In this document: in pieces, positions 15,480-23,905 of the stretch | Position numbering within the stretch: position 1 is the stretch's first letter | Layout: each line of letters begins with the position of its first letter | DNA from: Bradyrhizobium genosp. SA-3 | GTDB lineage: Bacteria > Pseudomonadota > Alphaproteobacteria > Rhizobiales > Xanthobacteraceae | DNA: 64,000 nt | Direction of reading: 5' to 3' | Assembly: GCF_004212635.1 (NCBI RefSeq) | Contig: NZ_PSRT01000013.1 | Span: forward strand, 1-64,000 | Position numbers and translations under genes: made by a program | Notes under the pieces: model-generated | What the model saw: only the letters and a program-made list of their open reading frames with translations | Told to the model about the DNA's origin: nothing | The model's database searches: none

Positions 15480-16420
15480 AGGCTTTCACTGTGAGCAAGG
15501 CCGTCACGGCCCTGATGCTGGCGGGCCTCGTGCTGCTGCCGCTCTATTCGCACCTGACCGGCAACATCTTCATCCTGACGCTGTTCACCCGCATCATCAT
15601 CCTGGCGCTGGCGGCCGCGAGCCTCAACCTCATCATGGGTTTCGGCGGCATGATGAGCTTCGGCCACGCCGCCTATCTCGGCATCGGCGGCTACGCGGTC
15701 GGGATGCTGGCGCAGGAAGGTGTCGGAAGCGGCTTCATCCAGTTTCCGGTCGCGCTCGCGGCCTCCGCGGCTTACGCGCTGGTGATCGGCGCGCTCTCGC
15801 TTCGCACCCGCGGCGTCTATTTCATCATGATCACGCTGGCCTTCGCGCAGATGGCCTATTACGTCGCCTCGGGCCTGGCGCGCTACGGCGGCGACGACGG
15901 CCTCACCGTCTACAAGCGCAGCGACTTCTCCGGGCTGATCGATCTCGGCAACCGCACGCAGTTCTATTATCTCTGCCTCGCCTGCCTGTTCGGCGTCATC
16001 TTCCTGATCTGGCGCATCGTCAATTCGCGCTTCGGCCTCGTCGTGCAGGGCCTGCGCTCCAACGAGCAGCGCATGCAGGCGATCGGCTTCCCCGCCAAGC
16101 GCTACCAGCTGGTCTGTTTCGTCATATCAGGCACCATGTGCGGTCTTGCCGGCGCGCTGCTCGCCAACAACACCGATTTCGTCAGCCCGGCCGTGATGTA
16201 CTGGACCCGCTCCGGCGATCTCATGGTGATGGTGATCCTGGGCGGCATGGGCACGCTGTTCGGCCCGATCATGGGCGCGGTGGTGTTCCTGCTGCTGGAA
16301 GAGTTCCTGTCGCAGATCACCGAATATTGGGCGCTGATCATGGGCCCGCTTTTGCTGCTCATCGTCCTGTTCGGCCGCGGCGGCATCATGGGTGCGCTCG
16401 GGAGGGCTGGCCGTGGCTGA
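15476..16420 (+). CDS. livM: LIV-type ABC transporter permease (LivM-like), benzoate module
   Basis: A 314-aa permease with the LivM segment NLIMGFGGMMSFGHAAYLG near residue 42 and GLRSNEQRMQAIGF in the cytoplasmic loop that contacts the ATPase. The ATG overlaps the livH stop by four bases. About eight to ten hydrophobic segments. Confidence 0.88.
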   Translation: MKAFTVSKAVTALMLAGLVLLPLYSHLTGNIFILTLFTRIIILALAAASLNLIMGFGGMMSFGHAAYLGIGGYAVGMLAQEGVGSGFIQFPVALAASAAYALVIGALSLRTRGVYFIMITLAFAQMAYYVASGLARYGGDDGLTVYKRSDFSGLIDLGNRTQFYYLCLACLFGVIFLIWRIVNSRFGLVVQGLRSNEQRMQAIGFPAKRYQLVCFVISGTMCGLAGALLANNTDFVSPAVMYWTRSGDLMVMVILGGMGTLFGPIMGAVVFLLLEEFLSQITEYWALIMGPLLLLIVLFGRGGIMGALGRAGRG

Positions 16421-17180
16421 ACCCTTGCTCCGCGTCGAAAAGCTGGTGCGCCGCTTCGGCGGCATCATCGCGACCGACAACGTCTCGCTCGACGTCGCTA
16501 GCGGCGAGCTGCACGCCATCATCGGCCCGAACGGTGCCGGCAAGACCACGTTGATCAGCCAGCTCACCGGGCATCTCGAACCGCATTCCGGCAGCGTCTC
16601 GCTGGCGGGGCGGGACATCACCTATCTGCCGGCCTATCGCCGCTGTGCGCTGGGCCTTGCCCGTTCGTTCCAGATCACCTCGCTGCTGCTCGATTTCACC
16701 GCCGCCGACAATGTCGCGCTGGCAGCCCAAGCGCATGCCGGCACGTCGTTCCGCTTCTTCGCCAATGCGCGCAAGGAGAAGGGCCTGCGCGATGCCGCGC
16801 ATGCCGCGCTCGATCGCGTCGGCCTGTCGCATCGTGCCGATGTCGTGGTGTCCAGGCTCAGCCATGGCGAGCGCCGCGAGCTCGAGCTCGCGGTTGCGCT
16901 TGCCAGCAAGCCGAAGCTCCTGCTGCTGGACGAGCCGATGGCCGGCTTAGGGGTCACCGAATCCCAGCGCATGGTGAAGCTGCTCCAGGAGCTGCGGAAA
17001 GAAGTCTCGATCGTGCTGGTCGAGCACGACATGCCGGCGGTGTTCGCGCTCGCCGATCGCATCTCGGTGCTGGTCTATGGCCGCGTCATCGCCTCCGGCG
17101 ATCCAGTCGCGATCCGCCAGAACGATGACGTCAAGCGCGCCTATCTCGGCGATCAGCATGTGGTGACGCATCATGGCTGA
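16413..17180 (+). CDS. livG: LIV-type ABC transporter ATPase (LivG-like), benzoate module
   Basis: A 255-aa ATPase with Walker A GPNGAGKTT, a degenerate signature LSHGERRELELA and Walker B LLLLDEPMAGLG. I chose the GTG at 16413: GGGAGGG lies six bases upstream and the start overlaps the livM stop by eight bases. It overlaps livF by eight bases downstream. Confidence 0.88.
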   Translation: MAEPLLRVEKLVRRFGGIIATDNVSLDVASGELHAIIGPNGAGKTTLISQLTGHLEPHSGSVSLAGRDITYLPAYRRCALGLARSFQITSLLLDFTAADNVALAAQAHAGTSFRFFANARKEKGLRDAAHAALDRVGLSHRADVVVSRLSHGERRELELAVALASKPKLLLLDEPMAGLGVTESQRMVKLLQELRKEVSIVLVEHDMPAVFALADRISVLVYGRVIASGDPVAIRQNDDVKRAYLGDQHVVTHHG

Positions 17181-17886
17181 CACGCTGCTCGACGTCGACG
17201 GTATCGAAACCTGCTACGGCCTCTCCCAGGTGCTGTTCGGCCTGTCGCTGTCGATCAAGCCCGGCGAGATGGTCTCGCTGATGGGCCGCAACGGCATGGG
17301 CAAGACTACGACGATCCGCTCGATCATGGGCCTGACGCCGGCGCGATCAGGCGCGATCCGCTTTGGGGGCGCCGAGGTGCGACAGCTTCCGTCGTACAGA
17401 ATTGCAAAACTCGGCGTCGGCCTCGTCCCTGAAGGACGCCAGATCTTCCCGAACCTCACCGTGCGCGAAAATCTCGTGGCCGCCGCCGCCGATCGCTTCG
17501 GCAGCCCGAATCCCTGGACGCTGGCTGCGATCTACGTGCTGTTTCCGCGCCTCGCCGAGCGTGCCTCCAACATGGGCAACCAGCTCTCCGGCGGCGAGCA
17601 GCAGATGCTCGCCATCGGCCGCGCGCTGATGACGAATCCAAAACTCCTGATTCTGGATGAAGCGACCGAAGGTCTCGCGCCGCTGATCCGCGAAGAGATC
17701 TGGAATTGCCTGTCGCTGCTCAAGAGCCGCGGACAGTCGATCCTGGTGGTCGACAAGAATGTCGATCACCTCGCCCGCATCTGCGACCGCCACTACATCA
17801 TCGAGCGCGGCAAGACGGTGTGGAGCGGCACCTCCGACGAGCTGATGGCCGCGCCGGATCTTCAGCACAAATATTTGGGGATTTGA
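17173..17886 (+). CDS. livF: LIV-type ABC transporter ATPase (LivF-like), benzoate module
   Basis: A 237-aa ATPase with Walker A GRNGMGKTT, signature LSGGEQQMLAIGRAL and Walker B LLILDEATEGLAP; the EGRQIFPNLTV segment marks it as LivF. Within LIV ATPases the Walker B region usually reads DEPSxGLAP; here it is DEATEGLAP, a variant seen in aromatic-acid transporters. Last gene of the overlapping liv set; a family-B repeat follows directly. Confidence 0.88.
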   Translation: MADTLLDVDGIETCYGLSQVLFGLSLSIKPGEMVSLMGRNGMGKTTTIRSIMGLTPARSGAIRFGGAEVRQLPSYRIAKLGVGLVPEGRQIFPNLTVRENLVAAAADRFGSPNPWTLAAIYVLFPRLAERASNMGNQLSGGEQQMLAIGRALMTNPKLLILDEATEGLAPLIREEIWNCLSLLKSRGQSILVVDKNVDHLARICDRHYIIERGKTVWSGTSDELMAAPDLQHKYLGI

Positions 17887-17901
17887 GCCCCGCCCTCTCC
17901 C

Positions 17902-17989
17902 CGTCATTGCGAACGCAGCGAAGCAATCCAGGAATGCGTCCGCGGAGACAGTCTGGATTGCTTCGTCGCAAGGGCTCCTCGCAATGACG
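17902..17989. repeat. Intergenic palindromic repeat, family B
   Basis: Arms CGTCATTGCGAACGCAGCG and CTCGCAATGACG with the variant right arm CTTCGTCGCAAGGGCTCCTC, identical to the variant at 48189. Confidence 0.8.
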
Positions 17990-18009
17990 AGTGGAGAAAG
18001 TGGGTGCTC

Positions 18010-18378
18010 TCACCAATAGATCCCATGCCGCTGCAGTTCGCGGATCACGCGCGCCTCGACCGAGGGCTGGCGGCGCTTTGGCTTGGCCGCTTCGGTCGTG
18101 CTGGATACCGGCGCTGCGGCTGACTGTGCAGGTGCGGTGGCAACCGGCGCAGTCGCGGCCGGCGCGGTCGTAGTCGTCGGCGTGGTGATCGCTGTCTGGA
18201 TATTTGCCGGCGGCTTTGCTGCCGGAGCCTGTGTTGCCTGCGGCGCAACCGCTGTGGCCGGCTGCTCGGTTGCCTGCTGGTTCGGATTTGTTGCCGCCAA
18301 GCTCAGGCTCCGCGACCCACCGGCATGCACTTGCGTCGCCAGCAGCGACATCGCGGCAATCAGGATCAGCTTGCGCAT
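18010..18378 (-). CDS. Secreted alanine/threonine/proline-rich protein, function unknown
   Basis: A 122-aa protein with a signal peptide (MRKLILIAAMSLLATQVHAG). A low-complexity middle of Ala, Thr, Pro and Gln repeats follows, then a conserved-looking basic tail (KPKRRQPSVEARVIRELQRH). The tail is the only part likely to fold. The ATG at 18378 is chosen because the signal peptide begins there; the longer frame to 18531 adds an unconvincing leader. It is monocistronic between a repeat and an open region. I recognise no characterised family. Confidence 0.65.
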   Translation of the reverse strand: MRKLILIAAMSLLATQVHAGGSRSLSLAATNPNQQATEQPATAVAPQATQAPAAKPPANIQTAITTPTTTTAPAATAPVATAPAQSAAAPVSSTTEAAKPKRRQPSVEARVIRELQRHGIYW

Positions 18379-18769
18379 GGAAATCCCCGTCATCTGGTCA
18401 ATCCGCCTTACCTGATCGCGCCGGCCGATGGCTAACGCGCCAGACGGTGCGTGCCGATTTCGATCAGGGTGGACCGGCAGGAGAGGCGATAGATCAGACT
18501 GAACAACTGACTCAACATGATCGAACTCCATTGTTCATCATGGGCAGTAGTCTGCGCCCGCTTTCTTTCCGGGGATTTTCGCCGCTATCGGAAAATGGCT
18601 TCGTGGGGTGGGTTTGCGATGTCGTCGGAACCGGCGGGACGAAACGGCCTCACGCCGGTGTGAGCGCGACCTGCCGTCATTCAGGGGCGGTCCGCAGGAC
18701 CGAACACCGGAATCTCGATGTTCCGGGTCTGGAGCTTTGCACCATCTCGGAAACGACGGCGCCCGCTGT
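18379..18769. other. Intergenic region, no feature recognised
   Basis: 391 bp between two minus-strand genes. It should contain the promoter of the 122-aa secreted protein. Plus-strand ORFs here lack family resemblance. I see no repeat family member in it. Confidence 0.4.
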
Positions 18770-20230
18770 TCAAAACACCTCGAAATATTCGCGGTGCTCC
18801 CAGTCGGTCACCTCGGCGAGGAAGCGATCGATCTCGGCGTTCTTGATGTGGGTGTAATAATCGACGAACTCAGGCCCGAGCTTTTCGCGGAAGAACGGAT
18901 CGTCCTTGAGTGCGGAAACCGCATCGCGCAGCGATTTCGGCAGGAGCGGCGCCTTGGTCTCGTAGGGGGTATCGGCGGAGGGGCCCGGATCGAGCTTGCG
19001 GTCGACACCGTCGAGGCCTGAGAGAATCTGCGAGGCCATGTAGAGATAGGGATTGGCGGCAGGCTCGCCGATGCGGTTTTCCAGGCGCGTCGCCGCATCG
19101 CCGGCCGTCCCGAGCACGCGGATCATCACGCCGCGATTGTCGCGGCCCCAGATCGCACGGTCCGGCGCCAGCGAATAGGAGCGGTAGCGCTTGTAGCCGT
19201 TGATGGTGGGCGTGGTGAACACGGTGGAGGCGCGGGCGTGGTCGAGCAGGCCAGCCAGATACGCCTTGCCGAAGGCGCTGAGCGGCTCGCCGTCGTCCTT
19301 TGCCGTTTCCTTTGCCGTTTCCTTGGCCATGAACTGGTTCTCGCCAGTCGCGCGCGACACGATCGACTGGTGCAGGTGCCAGCCGCTCGCGAACACGTTC
19401 GGCAGTTTCGGCCGGCACATGAAGGTGGCGTGATAGCCATGCCGGCGCGCGATCTGCTTCACGGCGGAGCGGAACAGCACCATGTTGTCGGCCGGTTCGA
19501 GTCCTTTCCTCGGCGCGAAGGTGAACTCGCACTGGCTCGGCCCGAACTCGACCTCGACCGAGCGCAAGGGCAATCCGAGCGCGACGATGTCGCGGCGCAA
19601 AATCTCCAGCACCGGCTCCATCTGATCGAAGCGCTGCTCGGTGAGGTATTGATAGCCGTGGCTGAGCAGGCTCACCGAAGGCGGTGTGCCCGGTTGGCCT
19701 GCGTCTTCCGGGCGCATATGCGGGTCGTCGAGTCTAAAGATGTGGAATTCGACTTCGAGGCCCGCAACGAAATCGTAGCCGCGCATGCCGAGCTCATCGA
19801 GCACCTTGCGATAGAGCCCGCGGGTTGCGAACGGCACCGGACGGCCGTCGCCAAAATAGAGCTCGCACAGCACCCAGCCCGTCGCCGGCGCCCAAGGCAA
19901 CACGCGGAAGGTGGTGGGATCGGCGACCATCAGCACGTCGGCCGCGCCCTCCATCTCCTTCATGCCGAAGCCGCCGCCTGAGGTGAACACCGGAAACACC
20001 GTGCGGTGCGAGGTGTCCTTGGCGAGCATGGTGGTGGTGATGGAGCAGCCGCTCTCCAGCGAGGCGAGAGCTTCGGCGGCGATGATGGTCTTGCCGCGCA
20101 AGATGCCGTGCTGGTCGGGAAAGGCGAGGCGAATGACCTCGAGGTTCTTTTCCTCGACGATGCGGCGCATGCGCTGCGCGGCGTCCTGCTGCTCATCCGA
20201 CCACAGCCCATGCCGCGCGACGAAAGTCAC
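18770..20230 (-). CDS. Glutamine-synthetase-family ligase, probably catabolic (not GlnA)
   Basis: A 486-aa ATP-grasp-like glutamine synthetase homologue. Family landmarks are GLEVEFHIF (metal-binding glutamates), EFGPSQCEFTF, SGWHLHQSI, SYSLAPDRAIWGRDNRG and ENRIGEPAANPYLYMA. It lacks the adenylylation-type layout of GlnA and resembles the GlnT/PuuA/gamma-glutamylanilide-synthetase side of the family, which joins glutamate to an amine. A GTG start is used, with AGGAG seven bases upstream. A 12-bp tandem duplication at about 19309-19332 encodes KETA-KETA. It lies downstream of a Rieske oxygenase in the same direction, which suggests amine-bearing aromatic catabolism; this is inference, and the substrate is unknown. 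Confidence 0.8.
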   Translation of the reverse strand: MTFVARHGLWSDEQQDAAQRMRRIVEEKNLEVIRLAFPDQHGILRGKTIIAAEALASLESGCSITTTMLAKDTSHRTVFPVFTSGGGFGMKEMEGAADVLMVADPTTFRVLPWAPATGWVLCELYFGDGRPVPFATRGLYRKVLDELGMRGYDFVAGLEVEFHIFRLDDPHMRPEDAGQPGTPPSVSLLSHGYQYLTEQRFDQMEPVLEILRRDIVALGLPLRSVEVEFGPSQCEFTFAPRKGLEPADNMVLFRSAVKQIARRHGYHATFMCRPKLPNVFASGWHLHQSIVSRATGENQFMAKETAKETAKDDGEPLSAFGKAYLAGLLDHARASTVFTTPTINGYKRYRSYSLAPDRAIWGRDNRGVMIRVLGTAGDAATRLENRIGEPAANPYLYMASQILSGLDGVDRKLDPGPSADTPYETKAPLLPKSLRDAVSALKDDPFFREKLGPEFVDYYTHIKNAEIDRFLAEVTDWEHREYFEVF

Positions 20231-20277
20231 TTCTCCACTCCTCTAGTCGTTCGACGCGAAGCTGCTGCAACGTACTC

Positions 20278-20358
20278 CGTCATTGCGAGCGTAGCGAAGC
20301 AATCCAGAGTCTCTCCGCGGGTGCATTTCTGGATTGCTTCGCTGCGCTCGCAATGACG
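20278..20358. repeat. Intergenic palindromic repeat, family B
   Basis: Near-perfect inverted repeat, arms CGTCATTGCGAGCGTAGCG and CGCTGCGCTCGCAATGACG. Confidence 0.85.
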
Positions 20359-20397
20359 AGGATAGGCCATCACGTTGACTCCGCTACCGTAGGGTGG

Positions 20398-20482
20398 GCA
20401 AAGCGTAGCGTGCCCACCGCGTGCCTATCGTCTGAAAGAAAGCATGGTGGGCACGGCGCTTTGCGCCTTTGCTCACCCTACG
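20398..20482. repeat. Intergenic palindromic repeat, family D
   Basis: Outer arms CGTAGGGTGGGCAAAG and GCTCACCCTACG, inner arms GCGTGCCCACC and GGTGGGCACGGC. Copies at 52101 and 59186. Confidence 0.8.
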
Positions 20483-20499
20483 GGTTCGGTGCACGAAGG

Positions 20500-21858
20500 T
20501 CACTCCGCCGCCGTCAGCCGATGCACGTTGTCGGCAATCTCCTTCGGCACCGGTGCGGTCCATGGCGCGCCGCGGCGGCGCTTGACGTCGACTTCCATCC
20601 AATAGGTCTCCCAGCCCCGCGTCGGGCCGATGCCGTCCATGGTTGCCGGGCCCTGGATGCTGCGTGCGTTGGCTTCGTCCAGGAACAGCATCGGCTTCTC
20701 GCCACCCGACACCTTCTCGATCTCCTGCCGCAGCAGGCGGCGATATTGCACGATCGCCTTGTCGCTCTGGCCGAGATGCTCCTTGGTGCGGTCCTGGATC
20801 GCGCCCATCGATTCCACCGCCCACTGGTCGTGGACGTTGATGTCGGTGCCCATGCCGGTGTAGGTCGCGGTCTGCTGTTCGTGCGGATCGAAGCCGTAAT
20901 CGTTGCTGCGGTTCTTGCGCGATTTGTAGTCGGGCAGCTCATAGAGCTCGAGCCGTTGGTCGCGCATCTTCTGCTTGTCGACCGCGTTGGCGTAGCTGGT
21001 GAAGATCGCGTACCAGTAGCAGTTCTCGTCATCGACCGGCACGTGCCACTGGGTGATCGTCATCTCCGTGCTCATGGGGATGACGAAGCCGTGCGGGAAG
21101 AGCTGATTGGTGACGCGCACATGGGTGCGCTCCTCGTCGATCTCGCGCAGCGCGATCAGCCTGAGGCCGTATTCGGTGTGCTCGACATTGATGATCGGGC
21201 GGTCATATTCGCGCAGGATTTTGGTCATCGGCAGGTCCGAGCCGGCCGAGGCGCCGCGGAATTGCTTGCCATAGGCGGTGGAGGTGTCCTCATCCTCGAA
21301 GAAGCGGTGCAGATAGGAGGCGTGCGCGGGATCGATGCCGACCTCCAGCGCCTGCAGCCAGTTGCAGGCCATGTGGCCCTTGAAGGCGAAGGTGTGGGAG
21401 CCGGGTGCGATGAAGCAGTCGATCTCGGGAAATGCCGGCGGCTCACCCTCGCCGAGAAAAGCCCAAAGGATGCCGCTCTTCTCCACCACGGGATAGGAGC
21501 GCTGGCGGATGTTCTGGCAGAGTTTTGAGTCCTTCGGCTCGGCCGGCGTCTCGATGCACTGGCCGGCGGCGTCGAACAGCCAGCCATGGAAGGCGCAGCG
21601 CAGGCCGCCATGTTCGAGCCGTCCGAAGGCGAGGTCGGCGCCGCGATGCGCGCAGTGGCGGTCGATCAGGCCGTAGCGCCCTCGCTCGTCGCGGAACAGC
21701 ACCAGGCTCTCGCCGAGCAGTTTGACCGGACGGATCGGCCGCGCACCCTCCAGCTCGTCCACCAGCGCCGCCGGCTGCCAATAGCTCCGCATCAGCTTGC
21801 CGCAGGGATCCTTCGGACCAGTGCGGGTGATCAGGTCGTTCTGCTCCTGGCTCATCAT
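20500..21858 (-). CDS. Rieske 2Fe-2S aromatic ring-hydroxylating oxygenase, alpha subunit
   Basis: A 452-aa oxygenase of the phthalate-4,5-dioxygenase-like class. The Rieske cluster ligands are Cys69-Ala-His71 and Cys88...His91 (CAFHGW). The mononuclear iron site shows as ...N166W and D176PAH179...H184. No ferredoxin or reductase gene is adjacent, so electrons must come from a partner elsewhere. An IclR gene diverges from it and a glutamine-synthetase-like gene follows downstream after two repeats. The substrate is not deducible; class membership suggests a carboxylated or amino-substituted aromatic ring. Confidence 0.87.
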   Translation of the reverse strand: MMSQEQNDLITRTGPKDPCGKLMRSYWQPAALVDELEGARPIRPVKLLGESLVLFRDERGRYGLIDRHCAHRGADLAFGRLEHGGLRCAFHGWLFDAAGQCIETPAEPKDSKLCQNIRQRSYPVVEKSGILWAFLGEGEPPAFPEIDCFIAPGSHTFAFKGHMACNWLQALEVGIDPAHASYLHRFFEDEDTSTAYGKQFRGASAGSDLPMTKILREYDRPIINVEHTEYGLRLIALREIDEERTHVRVTNQLFPHGFVIPMSTEMTITQWHVPVDDENCYWYAIFTSYANAVDKQKMRDQRLELYELPDYKSRKNRSNDYGFDPHEQQTATYTGMGTDINVHDQWAVESMGAIQDRTKEHLGQSDKAIVQYRRLLRQEIEKVSGGEKPMLFLDEANARSIQGPATMDGIGPTRGWETYWMEVDVKRRRGAPWTAPVPKEIADNVHRLTAAE

Positions 21859-21887
21859 GGCGCGTGCATCCTTGTGGAGGGCATTTG

Positions 21888-21912
21888 TTCGCCTATTGAA
21901 CGAATGGGCGAA
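21888..21912. promoter_or_regulatory. Candidate IclR operator between the Rieske gene and the regulator
   Basis: A 25-bp imperfect palindrome TTCGCC-t-ATT-gaacg-AAT-g-GGCGAA; all nine outer pairs other than the single-base offsets match. It sits 30 bp from the Rieske start and 57 bp from the regulator start, positioned to control both. Binding by the adjacent IclR protein is inferred. Confidence 0.55.
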
Positions 21913-21968
21913 TTATGACATGCCTTGGAGCGGCAGCAAGCACTATTTTGCAGGATTGTCCCGAAGCC

Positions 21969-22754
21969 ATGCCCAAGCTGAAGCGCAGCGAGAGCGACGA
22001 GCGCGCGACGGATTTCGTCGAGAGCCTCGATCGCGGTCTGCGGCTGCTGCAGTGCTTCGGCGCCACGGCCGGCCCGATGACGCTGAGCGATCTCGCTCGT
22101 GCGGCCGATCTGCCGCGTGCCACGGCGCGGCGCATGCTGTTCACGCTGCAGCGCGGCGGTTACGTCTCCGGCGATGGCAAGCTGTTCTCGCTGACGCCGC
22201 ATGTGCTGACGCTCGCCGCATCATATTTGCGCTCGAGTCAGATCATTGCCGTGCTGCAGCCCGTGCTCGATCGCATCGCAATCGCGGCGCAGGAAATCTC
22301 TTCGCTGGCGGTGCTCGATGGTGATGACGTCGTGTTCATCGCCCGCGGCGGTCCGACGCGGGTGTTTTCGGGCGGATTGGAGATCGGTTACCGGCTGCCG
22401 GCCTTTTGCACCTCGGTCGGCCGCGCAATGCTCGGCCAGTTCGACGATGCCGATCTCGCCGCGCGCCTGAAGGCGATGAACCGCGAGGCGCTGACGCCGC
22501 AGACGGAGACCGATCCGAAGGCGCTGCTGGCGCGCATCACCGCCGATCGCGCGCAGGGCTACTCGCTGGTCGACCGCGAAGCGGAGCCGCATTTCCGCTC
22601 GATCTCGGTCCCCGTCCGCCGTTACGACGGCGTGATCGTTGCCGCCATCAACATGGGCGCCCATGTCGACCGCGTGCCCGCTCAGGAACTGCTCGATCGC
22701 TTCCTGCCGCTGTTGCGCGACGGCGCGGAGGCGGTGCGTTCGCAACTGCTGTAG
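21969..22754 (+). CDS. IclR-family regulator (PcaR/PobR-like)
   Basis: A 261-aa regulator with an N-terminal winged helix (SLDRGLRLLQCFGATAG, LSDLARAADLPRATARRML) and a C-terminal GAF-like effector domain (PAFCTSVGRAMLG, DREAEPHFRSISVPVR). These are the signature segments of the PcaU/PcaR/PobR group that responds to aromatic acids and beta-ketoadipate intermediates. The ATG at 21969 is chosen over the one at 21915, which abuts the palindromic operator. It is divergent from the Rieske oxygenase and presumably controls it. Confidence 0.87.
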   Translation: MPKLKRSESDERATDFVESLDRGLRLLQCFGATAGPMTLSDLARAADLPRATARRMLFTLQRGGYVSGDGKLFSLTPHVLTLAASYLRSSQIIAVLQPVLDRIAIAAQEISSLAVLDGDDVVFIARGGPTRVFSGGLEIGYRLPAFCTSVGRAMLGQFDDADLAARLKAMNREALTPQTETDPKALLARITADRAQGYSLVDREAEPHFRSISVPVRRYDGVIVAAINMGAHVDRVPAQELLDRFLPLLRDGAEAVRSQLL

Positions 22755-22783
22755 CTGCATTCCCGTTGCCTCGAAACCGGTGC

Positions 22784-22830
22784 TATAATGGGCGCAAGCA
22801 CAAGAGACCAGGCAAGCACAAGAGACCAGG
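22784..22830 (+). promoter_or_regulatory. Extended -10 promoter and tandem 18-bp repeat in the leader of the PRC-barrel gene
   Basis: TGCTATAAT at 22781-22789 is a perfect extended -10. Two identical adjacent copies of CAAGCACAAGAGACCAGG occupy 22795-22812 and 22813-22830, starting at about the expected transcript start. The second copy runs into the GGGAGG ribosome site of the gene at 22840. Confidence 0.55.
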
Positions 22831-22839
22831 GAGGACGCC

Positions 22840-23172
22840 ATGCACCATACCATGGTTCCCAGTGATCGCGTGGAGCACGTCGCCGTTTACGGACGCGACG
22901 GAACGAAGCTCGGCACGATCGAGCGACTGATGCTCGACAAAATGAGCGGAATGGTCGCCTATGCCGTGATCAAGACCGGCGGGCTGCTCGGCACCCGCAA
23001 CCACTATCCTCTCCAGTGGAGCGCGCTGAAATACGATCCAAGCCGCCAAGCGTTCCAGATCGAGTTGACGCTGGACGATCTCAGCAGCGGCCCATGCGAG
23101 TTTGACGGCGACGCGTTTGACTGGGGCGACCGCTCGCGGCCCTATCCGCATCCGCATTACTGGTCGATCTAA
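22840..23172 (+). CDS. PRC-barrel domain protein
   Basis: A 110-aa small soluble protein. Residues about 8-80 (VEHVAVYGRDGTKLGTIERL, then YPLQWSALKYD) form a PRC-barrel domain, a fold used in RNA processing factors and photosynthetic reaction centres; its job in these free-standing alphaproteobacterial proteins is not established. The C-terminus is rich in aromatic and proline residues (WGDRSRPYPHPHYWSI). An extended -10 promoter and tandem leader repeats precede it. No operon partner. Confidence 0.8.
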   Translation: MHHTMVPSDRVEHVAVYGRDGTKLGTIERLMLDKMSGMVAYAVIKTGGLLGTRNHYPLQWSALKYDPSRQAFQIELTLDDLSSGPCEFDGDAFDWGDRSRPYPHPHYWSI

Positions 23173-23223
23173 CCGCGTCGCAGCTCGTGTGGGACGGCCA
23201 AAGGTCGGGAGCACCACGCCCGA

Positions 23224-23622
23224 TCAATTCCGGTTGCGCATCCAGTCGGCGAGGCCGGACAGCGCCTTGTCGAGATCGTGCCGCGCGGCACTATCCGCCA
23301 CCGTCTCCTCCAGCGCGCCGCGCATGCAGGCCATCCAGGCGTCGCGCTCGGCATCGCCGATGGCAAAGCCGATGTGCCGCTGGCGCAGCCGCGGATGGCC
23401 CTTCTCGACCGAATACAGCCGCGGGCCGCCGGTCCATTCGGTGAGATAGCGCTTCAGCACGTCCCTGATCAGGCCGAGGTCGGCCGCATGCATCGCGCGG
23501 ATGATTTTCGCCTCCGGCAACGTGTCCATGCGCTGGTAAAAGCGGTCGACCAGAAGCTCGATCGTGGCACCGCCGCCGATCCGCTCGAACATGGAAACTG
23601 CGACGTCGCTGTCGGTCATCAT
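23224..23622 (-). CDS. Truncated haemoglobin, group II
   Basis: A 132-aa globin starting MMTDSDVAVSMFERIGG. It has the short-helix globin motif FYQRMDTLPEAK, the proximal-histidine segment RLRQRHIGFAIG and the helix-G tryptophan in RDAWMACM, which point to group II (HbO-like). Such proteins bind oxygen and can detoxify nitric oxide or supply oxygen to oxygenases. The ATG at 23622 is used; the frame extends to 23697 but that part lies in a family-C repeat. Its location beside the oxygen-dependent benzoyl-CoA pathway may be chance. Confidence 0.85.
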   Translation of the reverse strand: MMTDSDVAVSMFERIGGGATIELLVDRFYQRMDTLPEAKIIRAMHAADLGLIRDVLKRYLTEWTGGPRLYSVEKGHPRLRQRHIGFAIGDAERDAWMACMRGALEETVADSAARHDLDKALSGLADWMRNRN

Positions 23623-23683
23623 GGGTCCCAAGGCTTGCTGCTGGGCGTTGATATAGTGTTGCTGGAGGTCGCGCAAAATCCTC

Positions 23684-23870
23684 GTCGTCCCGGACAAGCG
23701 CAGCTCCCGACAACGCGCAGCGTTGTCTAGAGCGGAGCGCAGATCCGGGACCCATAACCACAGGAAGTTGCTTTGCGAAGACTCGTGGTTGCCTGCTCGC
23801 GCAACGACTTCTCCCTGGGGGTATGTGTCCCGGATCTGCGTGCGCTTGTGGCGCGCTTGTCCGGGACGAC
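23684..23870. repeat. Intergenic palindromic repeat, family C
   Basis: Arms GTCGTCCCGGACAAGCG and CGCTTGTCCGGGACGAC with inner CAGATCCGGGACCCATAACC. It lies between the globin and boxR, two minus-strand genes. Confidence 0.8.
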
Positions 23871-23905
23871 AGCGGAGAGTGTAGCTCTAGCGAGGTCCAA
23901 ACGAC

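Noticed and set aside
18770..20230. Housekeeping glutamine synthetase GlnA
   Set aside because: Context (Rieske oxygenase, aromatic region), sequence opening and lack of the GlnB/GlnE-type neighbourhood point to a catabolic family member instead.
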